From JASFHF01 sp050123375 (GTDB lineage: Bacteria > Pseudomonadota > Gammaproteobacteria > UBA12402): a stretch of 31,710 bases of DNA. Within the stretch, counting starts at the first letter, position 1, and each line of letters begins with the position of its first letter. Positions 6,076 to 13,562 of the stretch are shown here, one piece after another. The DNA is taken from NCBI GenBank assembly GCA_050123375.1, contig JASFHF010000024.1, positions 1 to 31,710 on the forward strand, read 5' to 3'. The notes under the pieces were generated by a model. The model ran no database searches and had not been told where the DNA came from. It saw only the letters and a program-made list of their open reading frames with translations. Made by a program: the position numbers and the translations under genes.

Positions 6076-8250
6076 TCAAGCTTGTTCTTCGTCTTGCTCT
6101 GAATCTTTGGATTTTTTATCAGCATTCTGCTGGTGTTTTTTTTCGTATAATGCAGTAGTAGAATGTTTGTTATCCGTATATTCGTCCAGGAAGCTTTGCA
6201 TACGCTCCGATCTGCTTGGGTGACGTAATTTGCGCAAAGCTTTTGCTTCAATTTGACGGATACGTTCACGAGTTACATCAAATTGTTTGCCAACTTCTTC
6301 CAAAGTATGATCGGTGTTCATGTCAATACCAAAGCGCATACGTAATACTTTCGCTTCGCGCGGAGTTAATGAGTCCAGTACTTTACGTATTGCTTCACAT
6401 AATCCTTCGTTAGTTGCTGAGTCAACTGGAGATAAAATATTTAGATCTTTAATAAAGTCGCCTAGATGCGTATCTTCATCATCGCCAATTGGAGTTTCCA
6501 TCGATACGGGTTCTTTCGCAATCTTTAATACTTTACGAATTTTATCTTCAGGCATATCCATAAGATTAGCTAAAATTTCTGGGGTTGGTTCTTTGCCTTG
6601 TTCTTGTAAATATTGGCGCGAAATACGGTTCATTTTATTTATGGTTTCAATCATATGTACTGGAATTCGAATAGTACGGGCTTGGTCGGCAATGGAACGA
6701 GTAATAGCTTGTCTAATCCACCAGGTTGCATAAGTTGAAAATTTGTAACCTCTACGGTAATCAAATTTATCTACAGCTTTCATTAAGCCAATATTACCCT
6801 CTTGAATTAAATCTAAAAATTGTAAACCGCGGTTAGTGTATTTTTTTGCAATAGAAATTACCAAACGTAAGTTAGCTTCTACCATTTCTTTTTTTGCGCG
6901 TCTTGCTCGGATTTCACCAACTGACATTTCACGATTTATTTGTTTAATTTCGTTTACAGTTAGATTGTTATTTTCTTGCAGTTCTTTTAGTTTACGCTGT
7001 GCGCGTTTTATTTCGATGTAATATTTTTTTAATTCTTTGCTATACGGCGCTTCTGATTCAATGTGTTTTTTTAACCATTCTGGATTAGTTTCGTTGTCGG
7101 GAAATGTGCTAATAAAATCTTTACGCGGCATTTTTGCTTTAACGCAGAATTTCATAATGGTGCGCTCATATTCACGGACAAAGCTTAATAAATTGCGCAT
7201 TTTACGAGTTAATTTGTCAAATTGCCGCGGAGTAAGTTTGAAATTCATGAAATGTTCGGATAATATATCACGTTTTGCAATTGCTTTTGCATGGTCGCGG
7301 CCGTATTTTTCTTTGGCTTTTTTTGCTGCAAGATAAAGTTTGCGCAATATAGCAAATTTTTCCGCAATAACTTGCGGGTCTGGGCCTACTTCTTCGGTAA
7401 ATAAATTCATATCTTCGCTGTTATTATCTTCGCTGTTATTATCTTCGCTATTATCTCCATCATCATCAGTTCCTGCTTCATCAAAAGATTTTAGATCTTC
7501 TTCAATAGCGGCATCAGCTTCGGCAATAGAGACAGTTTTAGTTTCTTCAGAAGAGGATCCATGAATAATTTCTTCATTATCAGTATTTGGCTCGATGAAT
7601 TCTATAATTAAATCGCTAATTCTGTTGAGATCAATTTGGGCGATACGGTCGTATTGGATTAATACAAGTTCGACTAAATCCAGATTATCTGTTAAGGCTT
7701 GCATTATTTTTTTTATGCCTTCTTCAATGCGTTTGGCAATTGCAATTTCGCCCTTTCTGGTCAGTAATTCTACGGTGCCCATTTCGCGCATATACATACG
7801 TACTGGATCCACAGTATGGCTTAGTTCACCATTAACTGCGGCTAACGCTGCTGCAACTTCAGCAGCATCATCGTCTTCATCAGTATTCTGTTCACTTTTG
7901 GCTAATTGCAGCATTTCGGCATCAGGAATAGTCTCATATACGCGGATGCCCATGTTATTAAGGATTTCAACTATGTTTTCAAATTGCTCATCGTTAATGT
8001 TCGGTATGTTATCATTAATTTGGGTGCGGGTTAAATAGCCTTGTTCTTTGGCTATTTCAAACAGTGATTTCTTAACTTCAACTTGCTGATTTTGCCTGGT
8101 TGTTGCATCAACGGCTTTTTCTGGTCTAGTTATAGCGGCGGCGGGCTGTTCTGCTGCTTTTTGGATTTGTTGCTTGGCTGCCTTGCTTAGTGGTGGTTCA
8201 GCTTTGTCATTATTTTTGTGTTGAATGTCCGTTTGATTGTTTATTTCCAT
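6076..8250 (-). CDS. rpoD: RNA polymerase primary sigma factor (sigma-70)
   Basis: The housekeeping sigma factor, 724 aa from the chosen ATG (E. coli 613). Region 1.1 (SLFEIAKEQGYLTRTQIND), region 1.2 (DPVRMYMREMGTVELLTRKGEI), the region 2 core (NLRLVISIAKKYTNRGLQFLDLIQEGNIGLMKAVDKFDYRRGYKFSTYATWWIRQAI in short), region 3 and the region 4.2 helix-turn-helix (TLEEVGKQFDVTRERIRQIEAKALRKLRHP) are all intact. Extra length comes from about 60 residues before region 1.1, an acidic non-conserved insert containing a SEDNN repeat, and about 33 charged residues after the normal end. ATG 8250 (MEINNQTD) has GGGG about 10 bp upstream; ATG 8271 is the alternative. It is last of the rpsU-yqeY-dnaG-rpoD set and is followed by aguB. 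Confidence 0.97.
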   Translation of the reverse strand: MEINNQTDIQHKNNDKAEPPLSKAAKQQIQKAAEQPAAAITRPEKAVDATTRQNQQVEVKKSLFEIAKEQGYLTRTQINDNIPNINDEQFENIVEILNNMGIRVYETIPDAEMLQLAKSEQNTDEDDDAAEVAAALAAVNGELSHTVDPVRMYMREMGTVELLTRKGEIAIAKRIEEGIKKIMQALTDNLDLVELVLIQYDRIAQIDLNRISDLIIEFIEPNTDNEEIIHGSSSEETKTVSIAEADAAIEEDLKSFDEAGTDDDGDNSEDNNSEDNNSEDMNLFTEEVGPDPQVIAEKFAILRKLYLAAKKAKEKYGRDHAKAIAKRDILSEHFMNFKLTPRQFDKLTRKMRNLLSFVREYERTIMKFCVKAKMPRKDFISTFPDNETNPEWLKKHIESEAPYSKELKKYYIEIKRAQRKLKELQENNNLTVNEIKQINREMSVGEIRARRAKKEMVEANLRLVISIAKKYTNRGLQFLDLIQEGNIGLMKAVDKFDYRRGYKFSTYATWWIRQAITRSIADQARTIRIPVHMIETINKMNRISRQYLQEQGKEPTPEILANLMDMPEDKIRKVLKIAKEPVSMETPIGDDEDTHLGDFIKDLNILSPVDSATNEGLCEAIRKVLDSLTPREAKVLRMRFGIDMNTDHTLEEVGKQFDVTRERIRQIEAKALRKLRHPSRSERMQSFLDEYTDNKHSTTALYEKKHQQNADKKSKDSEQDEEQA
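7411..7455 (-). repeat. Three 15-bp tandem repeats inside rpoD
   Basis: ATCTTCGCTGTTATT occurs twice exactly (7411-7425, 7426-7440) and a third time with two changes (7441-7455). On the coding strand this gives SEDNN-SEDNN-SEDMN within the acidic linker between sigma regions 1.2 and 2. The unit is a multiple of three, so copy changes keep the frame. Confidence 0.9.
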
Positions 8251-8376
8251 TGAATATTTGCCCCGTTTCATAAAATTATTGTTATAAATCAAGTAGTTAT
8301 ATTGATAAAAGTCTAATAATTTTAATTTTTAGCATAACAAAACATTATATCAATAAGCTACAACATAAATATAGCA

Positions 8377-10110
8377 TTAATTATCAATTTTGCTTTGTTT
8401 TAGCAGATTTTGTAGCTGTTTTTTTTCATTTTCGGTCAAATTAGAGGTATTTGCTTTGGTAATCAGCCGATTTATCGCCTCTTCGGTGGCTTGTGAGTGT
8501 AGTTTTTCGATGGTGTCACAGAACTCATTTGCCAAGTCTTGACCTTCTAGTAAATGCTTATGATTGGATAGTTTATGTAAATGTGGGTATTCGGGAGTAT
8601 TGCGCCAATGTTCTAAAATAGCGCCTGTAGTCAATTTGGAATGTTCTTTTAATAGTGAATATAATTCGTTTAGCAATGCCATGCCTGGAAGATCTAATTT
8701 TGGCAGCTCTCGGTCAATCTGATTAATTAATTGTGGATTTTGTAGCAGTAAAGTGATAGCAGTTCTTACTAGCGAGAAAATGGCTTGTTTATTAGTGTTT
8801 TGATAGTTATTTGTTGTTTGGTTATCTGTAAGATAATCACGTAATTTTTCAGCAGATAAATTAACTTGTTTTGCAAGAGTTTCAATAATAATTTCTTTAC
8901 GTACATTGTTTGGCATTAATTTAATATAAGACATAACTAATTTTGCCAAATGAGCACGCCCGTCAATTTGTTGCAAATTAATTTGTTTAGATAAATGCGA
9001 AAACAAGAAAGTTGATAAACTTTTAGCATTTTGAATTAATTTTTCAAATTCAGTTTTCCCAATTTTTTGAATTAAACTATCAGGATCTTCGTTGTTTGGT
9101 AAAAAGACAAATTTAGCTTGCCAGTTGTCATGTAACAAAGGCAAAATAATTTCTAAGGTGCGCCAAGCAGCTTTGTTGCCCGCATCATCTCCGTCAAAAC
9201 AAAAAACTATTTCTGAACATGCACGAAATAATTTTTGTGCATGGTTAGCAGTCATCGCAGTACCCAAAGTTGCTACGGCGTAATTTATGTTGTGTTGTGC
9301 TAGAGCGATTACGTCCATATAGCCTTCAACCAATAATAAACGAGATAAATTGCGATTAACTTGGCGGGCTTCATATAAACCGTATAGCTCATGACCTTTA
9401 TGAAAAATTGGAGTTTCGGGTGAATTAAGATATTTTGGAGTATCATCGTCATTAATTGCGCGCGCGCCGAAAGCAATTATTCTTCCGCGGCGATCGGTAA
9501 TTGGAAACATGATGCGGTTACGAAATCTATCGTAGGTAGAATTATTGGATTTTTTAATTAACATTCCTGTTGTTAATAAAGCTTTTTGATATTCGGGATG
9601 CGAGTTTACTTTGCGAAGTAGGTTATCCCAACCAGAAGGCGCATAACCAATTTTAAATTGTTTAATAGTTTCTTTATTCAAGCCGCGTTTTTCCAGATAT
9701 TTTAGGGCATTTTTTGCAAGAGGATTACGTTCCAGTTGGGCTTGGTAAAAATTAGCTGCTTTTTCCATTACGGTATACATTATAGCAGTGTTGTTTGGTT
9801 GTTGTTCTGTAGTTGCTTGTGTTGGGATGCTGATGCCTGCATGTTTGGCTAAAGTTTCAATAGCTTCCGGGAAATCCTGGTGATCATAGTCCATTAAAAA
9901 ACTAATCGCGTTGCCTCCAACACCGCAGCCAAAACAATGATAGATTTGTTTAGCTGGACTTACTTTAAATGAAGGGGTTTTTTCCTGGTGAAATGGGCAG
10001 CATGCTTCGTAGTCGGCGCCCGCTTTTTTGAGTTTGACATATTGTTCGATGATATTTACGATGTCTATTCTGGTTAAAAGATCGTCGATGAATGATTGTG
10101 GGATTTTCAT
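8377..10110 (-). CDS. dnaG: DNA primase
   Basis: DnaG makes RNA primers at the replication fork. The 577-aa product (E. coli 581) has the CHC2 zinc finger with ligands C38, H41, C59 and C62 (CCPFHQEKTPSF ... YHCFGCG), the RNA-polymerase basic region (RFRNRIMFPITDRRGRIIAFGAR), the TOPRIM motifs EGYMDVIAL (262-270) and FDGDDAG (305-311), and a C-terminal DnaB-binding region. It is the third gene of the leftward rpsU-yqeY-dnaG-rpoD cluster. A palindromic repeat separates it from yqeY upstream, and 126 AT-rich bases without an evident gene separate it from rpoD. The ribosome-binding site is weak. Confidence 0.97.
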   Translation of the reverse strand: MKIPQSFIDDLLTRIDIVNIIEQYVKLKKAGADYEACCPFHQEKTPSFKVSPAKQIYHCFGCGVGGNAISFLMDYDHQDFPEAIETLAKHAGISIPTQATTEQQPNNTAIMYTVMEKAANFYQAQLERNPLAKNALKYLEKRGLNKETIKQFKIGYAPSGWDNLLRKVNSHPEYQKALLTTGMLIKKSNNSTYDRFRNRIMFPITDRRGRIIAFGARAINDDDTPKYLNSPETPIFHKGHELYGLYEARQVNRNLSRLLLVEGYMDVIALAQHNINYAVATLGTAMTANHAQKLFRACSEIVFCFDGDDAGNKAAWRTLEIILPLLHDNWQAKFVFLPNNEDPDSLIQKIGKTEFEKLIQNAKSLSTFLFSHLSKQINLQQIDGRAHLAKLVMSYIKLMPNNVRKEIIIETLAKQVNLSAEKLRDYLTDNQTTNNYQNTNKQAIFSLVRTAITLLLQNPQLINQIDRELPKLDLPGMALLNELYSLLKEHSKLTTGAILEHWRNTPEYPHLHKLSNHKHLLEGQDLANEFCDTIEKLHSQATEEAINRLITKANTSNLTENEKKQLQNLLKQSKIDN

Positions 10111-10135
10111 ATCAGTTCTTTTGTAGCATCTCAGG

Positions 10136-10201
10136 GGGTCGGGTCTTTACTCATTACAAAGCAACAAACAGAGCACTTGTAATGAGTAAAGACGCCGACC
10201 C
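10136..10201. repeat. Palindromic repeat (outer-type family A unit)
   Basis: Arms 10136-10159 (GGGTCGGGTCTTTACTCATT...) and 10177-10201 pair almost perfectly around the loop AGCAACAAACAGAGCAC. It is the simple form of the outer hairpin seen around thyA (1958-2108). It separates yqeY from dnaG within the operon, so it may lower expression of the distal genes or be a site of RNA processing. Confidence 0.85.
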
Positions 10202-10216
10202 GTCAACTTCATGGTG

Positions 10217-10675
10217 TTAAATACCTAACAATTTTTTTACTAAACTGCTAACTTTACCCATATCTGCTTGCCCCTGGATTTTAGCTTTAAGCACACCCAT
10301 TACTTTGCCCATATCACGAATTGATGCAGCGCCGGTTTCAGTGATAGTTGTTTTTATGATGGTTTCCAGTTCAGCATCGCTTAATTGTGCGGGCATGTAA
10401 GCTTGCAGTAGTTCAAGGGCAAAAGATTCTTTTTGTACAAGTTCATTTCTACCAGCTTCTTTATATTGAGTGATAGCATCTTTTAGTTGTTTGATTTGTT
10501 TTTCAATGACAGAAAGAATTTGGACATCGTCTAATGTGATTTTTTCATCAATTTCGCGTTGCTTAATTGCAGCTAATAAGAAACGAATAACATCTAATCG
10601 TTGTTGTTCGCGCGCGCGCATTGCAGCTTTCATGTCATCTTGAATGCGATTTTTGAGGTTTGATGAATTACTCAT
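10217..10675 (-). CDS. yqeY: GatB/YqeY domain protein
   Basis: The 152-aa protein matches the YqeY family (the tail domain of the GatB amidotransferase subunit as a stand-alone protein): LKNRIQDDMKAAMRAREQQRLDVIRFLLAAIKQREID, then the helical middle and the C-terminal MGKVMGVLKAKIQGQADMGKVSSLVKKLL. A tRNA-related role is supposed, but the function of the stand-alone protein is not firmly known. It lies between rpsU and dnaG, the usual place in many beta- and gammaproteobacteria. Residue composition and length are normal for the family. Confidence 0.93.
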   Translation of the reverse strand: MSNSSNLKNRIQDDMKAAMRAREQQRLDVIRFLLAAIKQREIDEKITLDDVQILSVIEKQIKQLKDAITQYKEAGRNELVQKESFALELLQAYMPAQLSDAELETIIKTTITETGAASIRDMGKVMGVLKAKIQGQADMGKVSSLVKKLLGI

Positions 10676-10699
10676 AATAGTGTTGTCTATTGATGATGT

Positions 10700-10924
10700 T
10701 TAGAATTTACCGGTTTTATCGCCATTGCCGCTTTGCTCGCGCTGTATTTTCTTCTGCCATCGTTTTACTGCTTGAGCTTTCTTGCGTTTACGTTCCCATT
10801 TGGGTTTTTCGTAATATTCATGGCGGCGCATTTCGGAAATAATTCCAGCTTTTTCGCAAGCACGTTTAAAGCGTCTGATGGCTATTTCAAATGGTTCATT
10901 GTCTTTTACTTTCACGCTAGGCAT
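10700..10924 (-). CDS. rpsU: 30S ribosomal protein S21
   Basis: The 74-aa product begins MPSVKVKDNEPFEIAIRRFKRACEKAG and continues with the basic KPKWERKRKKAQAVKRWQKK, as in bacterial S21 (E. coli 71 aa). S21 sits near the anti-Shine-Dalgarno end of 16S rRNA and helps initiation. The start has an excellent Shine-Dalgarno (AGAGGTGAT, complement of 10933-10941). It is the first gene of the rpsU-yqeY-dnaG-rpoD cluster, with a promoter candidate 43-71 bp upstream. The tail is slightly longer and more polar than usual (EQSGNGDKTGKF). Confidence 0.97.
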   Translation of the reverse strand: MPSVKVKDNEPFEIAIRRFKRACEKAGIISEMRRHEYYEKPKWERKRKKAQAVKRWQKKIQREQSGNGDKTGKF

Positions 10925-10966
10925 GAACTTATATCACCTCTTTTTATATTTTATGTAAAGAACCAA

Positions 10967-10995
10967 ATTTTACTCGGATAGAGCACAAAAAGCAA
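10967..10995 (-). promoter_or_regulatory. Candidate promoter of the rpsU operon
   Basis: On the minus strand TTGCTT (complement of 10990-10995) is followed after 17 bp by TAAAAT (complement of 10967-10972). The minus-10 matches the consensus at five of six positions, the minus-35 at only three. The position, 43 bp upstream of rpsU, is suitable. No LexA-type operator was seen. Confidence 0.4.
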
Positions 10996-11020
10996 ATAAT
11001 TATTTGGGGGGCAAAATTAT

Positions 11021-11101
11021 GTAGGCGGGACGTGAGCTTTACATAATTACAAGTGCCTTGTTTGTTGCTTTGTAATCATGTAAAGCTCCGTCCCTCAAAG
11101 A
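11021..11101. repeat. Family A palindromic repeat, inverted relative to the copy after thyA
   Basis: Arms 11027-11052 and 11070-11094 form a hairpin with the loop GTGCCTTGTTTGTTGCT. Over more than 70 bases, including the flanks GTAGGCGGGAC and GTCCCTCAAAGA, it is the near-identical reverse complement of 1991-2073. It lies upstream of the MFS gene at 11223 and of the divergent rpsU promoter. Confidence 0.88.
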
Positions 11102-11158
11102 GCCTAGTTATTTCTCCTTACCAATAAATTAATAAAATTTACGTGGCAATTTGATGTT

Positions 11159-11176
11159 TTGGGATTATAATCCCAA
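11159..11176 (+). promoter_or_regulatory. 18-bp perfect palindrome over a TATAAT box
   Basis: TTGGGATTATAATCCCAA is a perfect 18-bp palindrome that contains the consensus minus-10 hexamer TATAAT (11166-11171), 52 bp upstream of the MFS start. No good minus-35 lies 16-18 bp upstream. The layout suits an operator for a dimeric repressor covering the minus-10 box. Binding protein unknown. Confidence 0.4.
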
Positions 11177-11222
11177 TTTGATCTTTCTTTAAATAACTAT
11201 TTGACTTTATGGAGATTTAGTT

Positions 11223-12512
11223 ATGAGTATTCTTAGCAAGCATCAGAGTCCCTCAGAATTTAAGCGTTGGTTAGTGGTGATGACTGCCACAGTATTATTT
11301 TTTTATACTTTTATTCAAATGAATATGTTAAATCCCATTGGTATGGAATTAATGCGGGTTTTCGACATAAATGCGCGTCAGTTTGGCACGCTTTCTTCGA
11401 TGTATTTTTACGGTAATTTTATATTATTGTTTCCAGCTGGTTTATTGTTAGATCGTTTTTCGGTAAAAAAAATTCTGTTGTGTGCATTGATTTTGGCAAC
11501 AGCAGGAATGTTTGTATTTGCTTTTTCTAATAGTTATGCCATTGCTTCGATTAGTCGTTTTGCTTATGGGATAGCGGGATCTTTTGGTTTTTTAAGCGCG
11601 ATTCGGTTGGCGTCGCGTTGGTTTCCGCCAAAAAAATTGGCTTTGGTTAGCGGATGTATTGTTACTTTTGCGATGTTAGGCGGTGTTGTGGCGCAAGCCC
11701 CGATGGAATTGTTAACTGAAGCTTTTGGTTGGCGCAATGCTCTAATTGTTTTTGGTGTTTTAGGAATTGTGTTAATTTGTTTAGTATTTGTTATTGTGCG
11801 TGATTATCCTGGTGATTATAAGGTTGTCGGAACCAAAGTTAAAGATATTGCTGAACTGGGATTTTGGCGCAGCGTTAGAATGGTAGTATTCAATCGTTAT
11901 AATTGGATTGGAGGTTTGTATACTACTTTAATGAATTTGCCGGTTTTTACCTTGGGGGCTCTTTGGGGAAGCATGTATTTGACCCAGGTTAATATGCTTT
12001 CTACAACGCATGCAGCAGAAGTTGATTCAATGATATTTTTGGGTACGTTAGTTGGATCGCCATTGATTGGCTGGATTTCTGATAAAATAAAATTGAGAGT
12101 TGCACCAATGTTTGTTGGCGCGGTGCTTTCTTTGGCGATAATTTTTGTAATTATGTATAGCTTGCATTTATCGTTTGGCATCTTGATGGTGCTGTTTTTC
12201 TTATTAGGCTTGATTACTGCAACGCAGGTAATTGGTTATCCAGTTGTTGCTGAGCTTAATTCACCTTTGGTTACTGGTTCTGCAATAAGCATTGTTTCGT
12301 TGCTGATAATGGCTAGCGGCTTTATTTGTCAGCCTTTATTTGGTTGGTTCATGGATTTGCATTGGAATCATTTGCTGGTTTATGGAATGAGGATATATTC
12401 ATTGCATGACTTTAGAACTGCTTTATGGATGATTCCAATAGGCTTTATTGTTAGTATTGCATTGTCACTGTTAATTAAAGAAACGCATGGTCAGTTTGTT
12501 TATAAGGATTAA
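11223..12512 (+). CDS. MFS transporter (12 transmembrane segments)
   Basis: The 429-aa inner-membrane protein has about 12 hydrophobic helices in two six-helix halves separated by the hydrophilic stretch RDYPGDYKVVGTKVKDIAELG. The loop-2/3 motif A appears as AGLLLDRFSVKKILL, and SRFAYGIAGSFGFLSAIRLASRWFP resembles motif B/C of the family. The second-half counterpart is GWISDKIKLRVAP. The overall pattern resembles MFS carriers that are abundant in Legionella and Coxiella, but the substrate cannot be told. GGAG at 11211-11214 is the ribosome-binding site. It appears to be a single-gene unit, with a palindrome upstream and a hairpin after the stop. Confidence 0.85.
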   Translation: MSILSKHQSPSEFKRWLVVMTATVLFFYTFIQMNMLNPIGMELMRVFDINARQFGTLSSMYFYGNFILLFPAGLLLDRFSVKKILLCALILATAGMFVFAFSNSYAIASISRFAYGIAGSFGFLSAIRLASRWFPPKKLALVSGCIVTFAMLGGVVAQAPMELLTEAFGWRNALIVFGVLGIVLICLVFVIVRDYPGDYKVVGTKVKDIAELGFWRSVRMVVFNRYNWIGGLYTTLMNLPVFTLGALWGSMYLTQVNMLSTTHAAEVDSMIFLGTLVGSPLIGWISDKIKLRVAPMFVGAVLSLAIIFVIMYSLHLSFGILMVLFFLLGLITATQVIGYPVVAELNSPLVTGSAISIVSLLIMASGFICQPLFGWFMDLHWNHLLVYGMRIYSLHDFRTALWMIPIGFIVSIALSLLIKETHGQFVYKD

Positions 12513-12523
12513 TTTCAGATAAA

Positions 12524-12549
12524 ATACTGCGGGCATAAGCCCGCAGTAT
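12524..12549. terminator. Hairpin between convergent genes, probable terminator
   Basis: A perfect 11-bp stem, ATACTGCGGGC (12524-12534) and GCCCGCAGTAT (12539-12549) with loop ATAA, lies 12 bp after the MFS stop and 32 bp beyond the end of the leftward phosphorylase gene. On the minus strand it runs into TTTTAT, a weak U-tract; on the plus strand there is none. It could serve both converging transcripts. Confidence 0.55.
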
Positions 12550-12580
12550 CCGTATGTTCAGTATAATGGAAAATATTTTT

Positions 12581-13360
12581 TTACAGCTTTCCCTGGGTAA
12601 CATGATCAGCGCAACAATTGTGATTAGAATCAATTTTCTGGACAAGTAAATTTAGTATATTGTTTGTATGTTCCCTTAATTCATATCCTTTGTTCTCACT
12701 ATCTTTTACAGTGAATCCCACATCAGTATTTTTCATATCTGCAACCATATTTGATACAAAACTTAAATTAATATAACAAAGCCCTGCTTCTCTGGCAAGA
12801 AACACTTCTGGATATTGGCTGTGGTTAAGAATGTCTCCGCCAATTAATCGAAAAAATTCAGCTTCTGCGCGTGATTCGAATCGTGGTCCATGTGTTATTA
12901 CAACTGTTCCTGTTTCTTTCATGGGAATTTTCCCATATTTTGATATTTCTTCTATGGCTATTTTTCTCATCTCAGGACAATACGGATCAGCGCTTGACAA
13001 ATGGTGTACATTAGGGCCATTAAAGTACGTGTCCTCTCTACCGAAAGCCATATTAATAAATTGATCATTAATTACAACAGAGCCAATTGGCATAGAACTG
13101 TTAAGACTACCGACAATATTAGGAGCAATGATTCTTTTTACTCCTATCAGCCGAAATACATCAATATTTGCTCGGTAATTAACTTTATGCGATGGAATAG
13201 TGTGGTTAATACCGTGTCGTTTCATAAATGCTATTTTTTTGCCTTTAACCGTTCCAGTATATACAACATCGCTAGGTGTTCCATATTTTGAACTAATGTG
13301 GTTTTCTGTAACATTATCTAATATATCCAATATGCCTTTGCCACCGAAAATACCTATCAT
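12581..13360 (-). CDS. MTA / purine nucleoside phosphorylase family protein
   Basis: The 259-aa protein is a trimeric-type nucleoside phosphorylase (MTAP/PNP, PF01048): it would cleave a purine nucleoside or 5'-methylthio-nucleoside with phosphate. The phosphate/ribose-site stretch RHGINHTIPSHKVNYRANI and GTVVITHGPRFESRAEAEFFRLIGGDIL...PEVFLAREAGLCY are clear. Two specificity positions differ from MTA phosphorylase: the usual Met of 'NMT/GMS' is His (NHSQYPE), and the adenine-selecting Asp of 'TDYD' is Asn (FVSNMV), as in enzymes for 6-oxopurines (PNP, methylthioinosine phosphorylase). It may therefore act on inosine/guanosine or methylthioinosine. The start has a strong AGGAGGAA Shine-Dalgarno. 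The C-terminal tail (NHNCCADHVTQGKL) is non-conserved. Single leftward gene. Confidence 0.85.
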   Translation of the reverse strand: MIGIFGGKGILDILDNVTENHISSKYGTPSDVVYTGTVKGKKIAFMKRHGINHTIPSHKVNYRANIDVFRLIGVKRIIAPNIVGSLNSSMPIGSVVINDQFINMAFGREDTYFNGPNVHHLSSADPYCPEMRKIAIEEISKYGKIPMKETGTVVITHGPRFESRAEAEFFRLIGGDILNHSQYPEVFLAREAGLCYINLSFVSNMVADMKNTDVGFTVKDSENKGYELREHTNNILNLLVQKIDSNHNCCADHVTQGKL

Positions 13361-13562
13361 CGTTTATTCCTCCTTTTTTTATAATTAGTAAGAAACAATA
13401 TAATTTTAGTTAGAAGAAAAGTATATATTAGATATAATAAAAGTAAAAGAAATAATATTATATAACAGCTATCCTTGCTGAAAAATGTTTGCAAGTTAGT
13501 CACATTGGTATTTTAGCTGATCTTGGTTACGAAAAATATTTTTTGCAACATAGGTGCTAATT

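Noticed and set aside
7411..7455. CRISPR-like array
   Set aside because: The 15-bp units are directly adjacent without spacers and lie in frame in rpoD; no other regularly spaced repeats exist in the window.
7340..7564. Serine-rich rightward frame antisense to rpoD
   Set aside because: It is the shadow of the acidic SEDNN region of rpoD read on the other strand.
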